Source: Nocardioides antri
Lineage (GTDB): Bacteria > Actinomycetota > Actinomycetes > Propionibacteriales > Nocardioidaceae
Direction of reading: 5' to 3'
DNA length: 64,000 nucleotides
Assembly (NCBI RefSeq): GCF_008373765.1
Contig: NZ_VUJW01000012.1
Location: forward strand, 61,505 to 125,504
Shown here: positions 60,685 through 64,000 of the stretch, in pieces
Numbering within the stretch: the stretch's first letter is position 1
How the letters are laid out: each line of letters starts with the position of its first letter
Notes under the pieces: model-generated
What the model saw: only the letters and a program-made list of their open reading frames with translations
What the model was told of the DNA's origin: nothing
Databases searched by the model: none
Program-made: the position numbers and the translations under genes

Positions 60685-62169
60685 TCAAGCCTTGTTGCCC
60701 CTGCCGTAGATCGCGTTGACCAGCTTGCCGGCGCGCTGCTCGTCCTTCTCGGTACGGCGGAACGAGGTCATCGGCAGCTTCGACTTGAAGCGCTGCCGGG
60801 CGATCGCGTGGGCGTAGGTGAACTCCTTGAGTCCGTCGGGACCGTGGATCCGCCCGAACCCCGACTCGCCCACGCCGCCGAACGGCAGGGCGGGGACACC
60901 GGCGAACGACAGGATCCCGTTGATCGCGGTCATGCCGGCGCGCAACCGCTCGGCCGTCTCGACCGCCCGTGCCTTGCCGAAGACGGTCGAGCCCAGCCCG
61001 TAGTCCGTCCCGTTGGCCTTCGCGACCGCCTCGTCCATGTCACGCACCTTGGTGACGGTCACGGTCGGGCCGAACGTCTCCTCGGTGATCGCGGTGGAGT
61101 CGTCGGGGACGTCGACGAGCACGGTCGGCTGCACGAACCGCTCCCCCACGCTGTCGGGTCCGCCCACGACCGCCCGCCCGCCGCGGGCGAGGGCGTCGTC
61201 GATGTGCCGCTTGATGATGTCGATCTGGGACGGCATCGTGATCGGGCCGAGCTGGCCGCCCGGCTCCGCGCGGAGGGTCTTCGCCGTCGCGGTCAGCTCG
61301 TCGAGGAAGGCGTCGTAGACGCGCTCGTGGACATAGACCCGCTCCACGCCGGCGCAGGTCTGGCCGGCGTTGGAGGCCGCGCCCCAGATCGCGGCGTCGG
61401 CCGCGGCCGCGACGTCGGCGTCCTCGTCGACGATCATCGCGTCCTTGCCGCCCGCCTCCATCAGCACCGGCGTCAGGGTCTCCGCGCACGCGGCCATCAC
61501 CCGGCGCGCGGTCGCCGGCGAGCCGGTGAAGGCGAGCTTGCCGACACCGGCGGTGCACAGGGCGTTGCCGGTCTCGGCGTACCCCGTCACGACCTGGAGC
61601 ACCGGCCGGCCGATCGCCTCCAGGAACGAGCGGGCCAGCCACTCCCCGACACCCGGCGTGTGCTCGCTGGGCTTGAACACGACGGCGTTGCCGGCAGCGA
61701 GCGCGTAGGCGATCGAGCCCATCGGCGTGAACACCGGGTAGTTCCACGGACCGATCACCCCGATCACCCCCAGCGGCCGGTAGGCGACGCTCGCCGCCTG
61801 GTTGGCCATCAGCAGGCCGGGGGCGACGCTCCGTCGCCTGAGGACCTTCTCGGCGTGCGTCGCCGCCCAGTGGAGGTGGTCGACGGCGAGGGTGATCTCG
61901 AGAGCGGCGTCGCCGTGCGGCTTGCCGTTCTCGCGGTGGACCACGTCGGTGAGCTGGTCCATGTGCCGGACGACGTGCTTCTGCCACAGGACCAGCCGCT
62001 CCTTGCGGCCCCTGAACCCCAGGCTCTCCCACCAGGCAGCCTCGGTCCGGGCCCGGCCGACGACGGCCCGGACGTGCTCGGCGTCGTGGATCGGATGGGT
62101 CCCGACGACCTCGCCGGTCGCCGGGTTGAGCGAGTCGAACGTGGTGGTGGGCGGCGCAACGGTGGTCAT
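60685..62169 (-). CDS. Aldehyde dehydrogenase, probable succinate-semialdehyde dehydrogenase
   Basis: This 494-residue NAD(P)-dependent ALDH has the coenzyme motif VIGPWNYPVFTPMGSIAYAL near residue 138, catalytic Glu in LMEAGGKDAMI near 243, catalytic Cys in SNAGQTCAGVERVYV near 277 and EETFGPTVTV near 375. The GQTCxGVERVYV block is typical of the actinobacterial succinate-semialdehyde dehydrogenase type, but a general aldehyde substrate is possible. The first 20 residues are variable. It stands alone, with no GABA or TCA-cycle gene beside it. Confidence 0.9.
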   Translation of the reverse strand: MTTVAPPTTTFDSLNPATGEVVGTHPIHDAEHVRAVVGRARTEAAWWESLGFRGRKERLVLWQKHVVRHMDQLTDVVHRENGKPHGDAALEITLAVDHLHWAATHAEKVLRRRSVAPGLLMANQAASVAYRPLGVIGVIGPWNYPVFTPMGSIAYALAAGNAVVFKPSEHTPGVGEWLARSFLEAIGRPVLQVVTGYAETGNALCTAGVGKLAFTGSPATARRVMAACAETLTPVLMEAGGKDAMIVDEDADVAAAADAAIWGAASNAGQTCAGVERVYVHERVYDAFLDELTATAKTLRAEPGGQLGPITMPSQIDIIKRHIDDALARGGRAVVGGPDSVGERFVQPTVLVDVPDDSTAITEETFGPTVTVTKVRDMDEAVAKANGTDYGLGSTVFGKARAVETAERLRAGMTAINGILSFAGVPALPFGGVGESGFGRIHGPDGLKEFTYAHAIARQRFKSKLPMTSFRRTEKDEQRAGKLVNAIYGRGNKA

Positions 62170-62616
62170 GCACCGAAACTACTGCGGGGTCGCTGCTGGC
62201 ACATCCGACCGTGGTCGCAGCGAGATCGGTGGGGGCCTGCCGGGTGTTCGGTGGTTGAGGTGCGAGGCGCGCCAGCGCCGAGCCTCGAAACCCACCTGGC
62301 TCTGGTCGCGACGCGGTGGCCGGCAAGCGCGACCGCCGTCGTCGGGCGGCGGGTTCTGGATTTTTGAAGAACGGTGGTGGCGCGCCGTCGTGGTTGCGGC
62401 ACTTGGTCGCGCGCCTGCCCAGGCTGCGGGAGGCCTGAGGTGCTCGCTGTGGTGGCGGAGCCAGCGTGGAGGACGGTGGGTTGCGGTGGCGTCCGGGCTT
62501 ACAGGTGGTGGGGGGAGGCCACTAGTCGTGCACAGGTCGCGGCCAGCGGATCACCTGTCCACAGGCGGGGTTCCGGGCGCATGGAGATGTCGGTTCGCGG
62601 CGGTTGAATAGGCGTC
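62170..62616. other. Intergenic region with a dispersed palindromic repeat
   Basis: No gene is seen in these 447 bases apart from G-rich stretches. The clear feature is the palindrome at 62250-62296. Its 3' end carries the promoter/leader of the HNH gene (ATAGGCGTC before the ATG), with no strong ribosome-binding site. Confidence 0.55.
62250..62296. repeat. Nocardioides-type palindromic repeat (REP-like)
   Basis: GGTGGTTGAGG...GAGGC at the left mirrors GCCTC...CCCACC at the right around a GCGC-rich loop, forming a long imperfect hairpin. I recall this kind of element as common in Nocardioides genomes; that is from memory, not checked. Confidence 0.55.
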
Positions 62617-63963
62617 ATGGATCTCGGGACCACACCTCTCCTCGACCCGGCCGACGCCTCGCGGTCGCAGGAGCTGCTGGCCGAGATCCGCGAGCACCGC
62701 ACCGTCATTGCCGAGCGGGAGATCGCCACCGTCCGTGCGATCGCCGAATGGGCCGCCGAGCATGTCGTGGACGAGGAGTCCGGTGACGCCGCGACCCTGA
62801 CCGAGCGTGGCCTGGACACCGGCCTCCCGGTCGCCGGCCCCGGCGCGCCGTTGATCAGTGACTTCGCGGTCATGGAGCTCGCCGCGCTCCTCGGCCGGTC
62901 GCTGGACTCCGGGCGCTCCTACGTCGGACAGGTGATAGAGCTCGCCTACCGGCTGCCGAAGACCTGGGCACGGATGCTCGACGGACAGGTGCCGGTGTGG
63001 AAGGCCCTGCGGGTCGCCGACACCACCCGCACCCTCCCCGAAGACGCTGTTGGGTTCGTGGACCGCCACCTCGCCCCGTTCGCCCACGGGATCACCTGGG
63101 CCCAGGTCGACCGGCTCGTCGAGGAAGCACTGGCCCGGTTCGACCCCGACGCCGCCGAGGAGAAGCGCCGGGAAGCCCAGGACCACCGGCACTTCGACAT
63201 CGACCTCCAGCAGACCGGCTACGACGGCGTCGCCCACGTCTCCGGCGTCCTCGACGCCGCCGACGCCCTCGACCTCGAGCACGCCATCGCCCGCCGCGCC
63301 AAGGTCCTCGGCCAGCTCGGCTGCGAAGAGGAATTGGACGTCCGAAGGTCGATCGCGGCCGGTGAGCTCGCCCGCCACGACCTCGCCTTGGACCTCCAGA
63401 TCGCCGACCCCGACACCGGGAAGACCACCCGCACCGTCCCCGGTCGCAAAGTCGAGCTCGTCCTCCACCTCTCAGCAACCGAGGTCTCGACACGCTCGAC
63501 CAACAACGTCGCCCGGTTCGCAAACACCCGCACCCCGATCTCCGCCGAGCAGATCCGCGAATGGACGGGCACACCCGGCACGACCGTGATCGTCCGCCCG
63601 GTGCTCGACCTGGCCGGTCACCAGCCCGTCGACTCCTACGAGATCCCCGACCGGATCCGACGCCAGGTCACCCTGCGCGACCACCACTGCGTCTTCCCCC
63701 ACTGCACGGTCTCGACAAGCCCGACCAACCGGACCTCACGCTGCGACCTCGACCACATCCAGGCCCACGCCGACGGCGGCGCGACGTGCCCCTGCAACCT
63801 CGCCCCACTGTGCCGCGGCCACCACCGCCTCAAGACCGCCGGCAGGATGACCTACCGGATGCTCACCCCGGGCACCTACCTGTGGACCGGACCCACCGGA
63901 CAATGGCTGGTCGACCCCACCGGCACCCACGACCTCCACGCCACCGACCCGCCCGACCAGTAG
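62617..63963 (+). CDS. 13E12-repeat/DUF222 HNH endonuclease family protein
   Basis: This 448-residue protein joins an N-terminal DUF222 region (LGRSLDSGRSYVGQVIELAY, RVADTTRTLPEDAVGFVDRH, AQVDRLVEEALARFDPDAAE) to a C-terminal HNH domain: CVFPHC, RCDLDHIQAHADGGATCPCN, LCRGHHRLKT. These genes are multi-copy in actinobacteria and linked to mobile or repetitive DNA. Two short stretches of its coding sequence (63485-63504, 63710-63729) match the dispersed TCTCGACA motif. Their encoded residues (VSTRSTN, VSTSPTN) lie just before and within the HNH finger. Confidence 0.9.
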   Translation: MDLGTTPLLDPADASRSQELLAEIREHRTVIAEREIATVRAIAEWAAEHVVDEESGDAATLTERGLDTGLPVAGPGAPLISDFAVMELAALLGRSLDSGRSYVGQVIELAYRLPKTWARMLDGQVPVWKALRVADTTRTLPEDAVGFVDRHLAPFAHGITWAQVDRLVEEALARFDPDAAEEKRREAQDHRHFDIDLQQTGYDGVAHVSGVLDAADALDLEHAIARRAKVLGQLGCEEELDVRRSIAAGELARHDLALDLQIADPDTGKTTRTVPGRKVELVLHLSATEVSTRSTNNVARFANTRTPISAEQIREWTGTPGTTVIVRPVLDLAGHQPVDSYEIPDRIRRQVTLRDHHCVFPHCTVSTSPTNRTSRCDLDHIQAHADGGATCPCNLAPLCRGHHRLKTAGRMTYRMLTPGTYLWTGPTGQWLVDPTGTHDLHATDPPDQ

Positions 63964-63978
63964 CCACCCCGCCCCGCA

Positions 63979-63995
63979 CCCCGCCTCCGGCGGGG
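63979..63995 (+). terminator. Hairpin after the HNH gene
   Basis: CCCCGCC-TCC-GGCGGGG is a perfect 7-bp stem with a 3-nt loop, 16 bp after the stop codon. There is no T run in the remaining bases. Confidence 0.5.
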
Positions 63996-64000
63996 CCATC

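Overview
The window is chromosomal DNA of a high-GC Gram-positive actinobacterium, most likely Nocardioides or a close relative in the Nocardioidaceae. The evidence is the strongly G+C-rich coding sequence, several genes that start 6-8 nt after a TAnnnT -10 box (leaderless starts), the SurA-like lipoprotein / MazG / Mfd neighbourhood, a DUF2510-AIM24 protein, UdgX, a 13E12/DUF222 HNH protein, and a dispersed palindrome of a kind I associate with Nocardioides genomes. This placement is inference.

Layout. 1-2813: an SDR-SDR-phosphotransferase-phosphatase operon. 2909-9133: small membrane protein, prfB, a BrkB/YihY membrane protein, a lytic-transglycosylase-like secreted protein that lacks the usual catalytic Glu, an iron-permease-like/DUF6098 fusion, a NIPSNAP protein, an Rrf2 regulator with a leaderless promoter and operator, and a cupin. 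9130-11559 and 34238-36275: the two halves of one Tad/Flp pilus locus (tadA-tadB-tadC-pilin-like-TadE-TadE-TadG-like, all on the minus strand). tadB is cut in two by a prophage, and one TadE-like gene carries a frameshift.

11734-34284 is a complete but very small prophage of 22,550 bp. A large serine integrase lies next to attL at the right end. Then, reading leftward on the minus strand, come two tiny zinc proteins, a RepA-like AAA ATPase, a run of micro-genes, an HNH-terminase fusion, HK97-type portal, protease and capsid, connectors, two tandem tail-tube paralogues, a tail-chaperone pair with a -1 frameshift, the tape measure, one giant tail-tip protein, two holin-like proteins, a plus-strand tail-anchored protein and a zinc/histone-H1-like gene pair beside attR. 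Joining the host flanks at the GC crossover restores an intact 284-residue TadB frame, so excision should repair the pilus gene. I see no recognisable endolysin, repressor or DNA polymerase. Two plus-strand genes (a lipoprotein at 25505 and a tail-anchored protein at 12434) look like lysogen-expressed morons.

36367-41398: an HTH/Cys-rich regulator divergent from a DoxX-like membrane protein and an FAD reductase, then a bifunctional GGDEF-EAL protein. 41482-48131: secreted proteins, namely a small peptide with three RTKEE repeats, a delta-60 repeat protein and two tandem M4 metalloproteases. 48217-58079: MazG, SurA-like lipoprotein, Mfd, a lipid-anchored serpin, a siderophore-interacting protein, UppS, an AIM24 protein and TrhA. 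58064-63963: an RlmC/TrmA-type methyltransferase, UdgX, a membrane protein, an aldehyde dehydrogenase and the 13E12/HNH protein.
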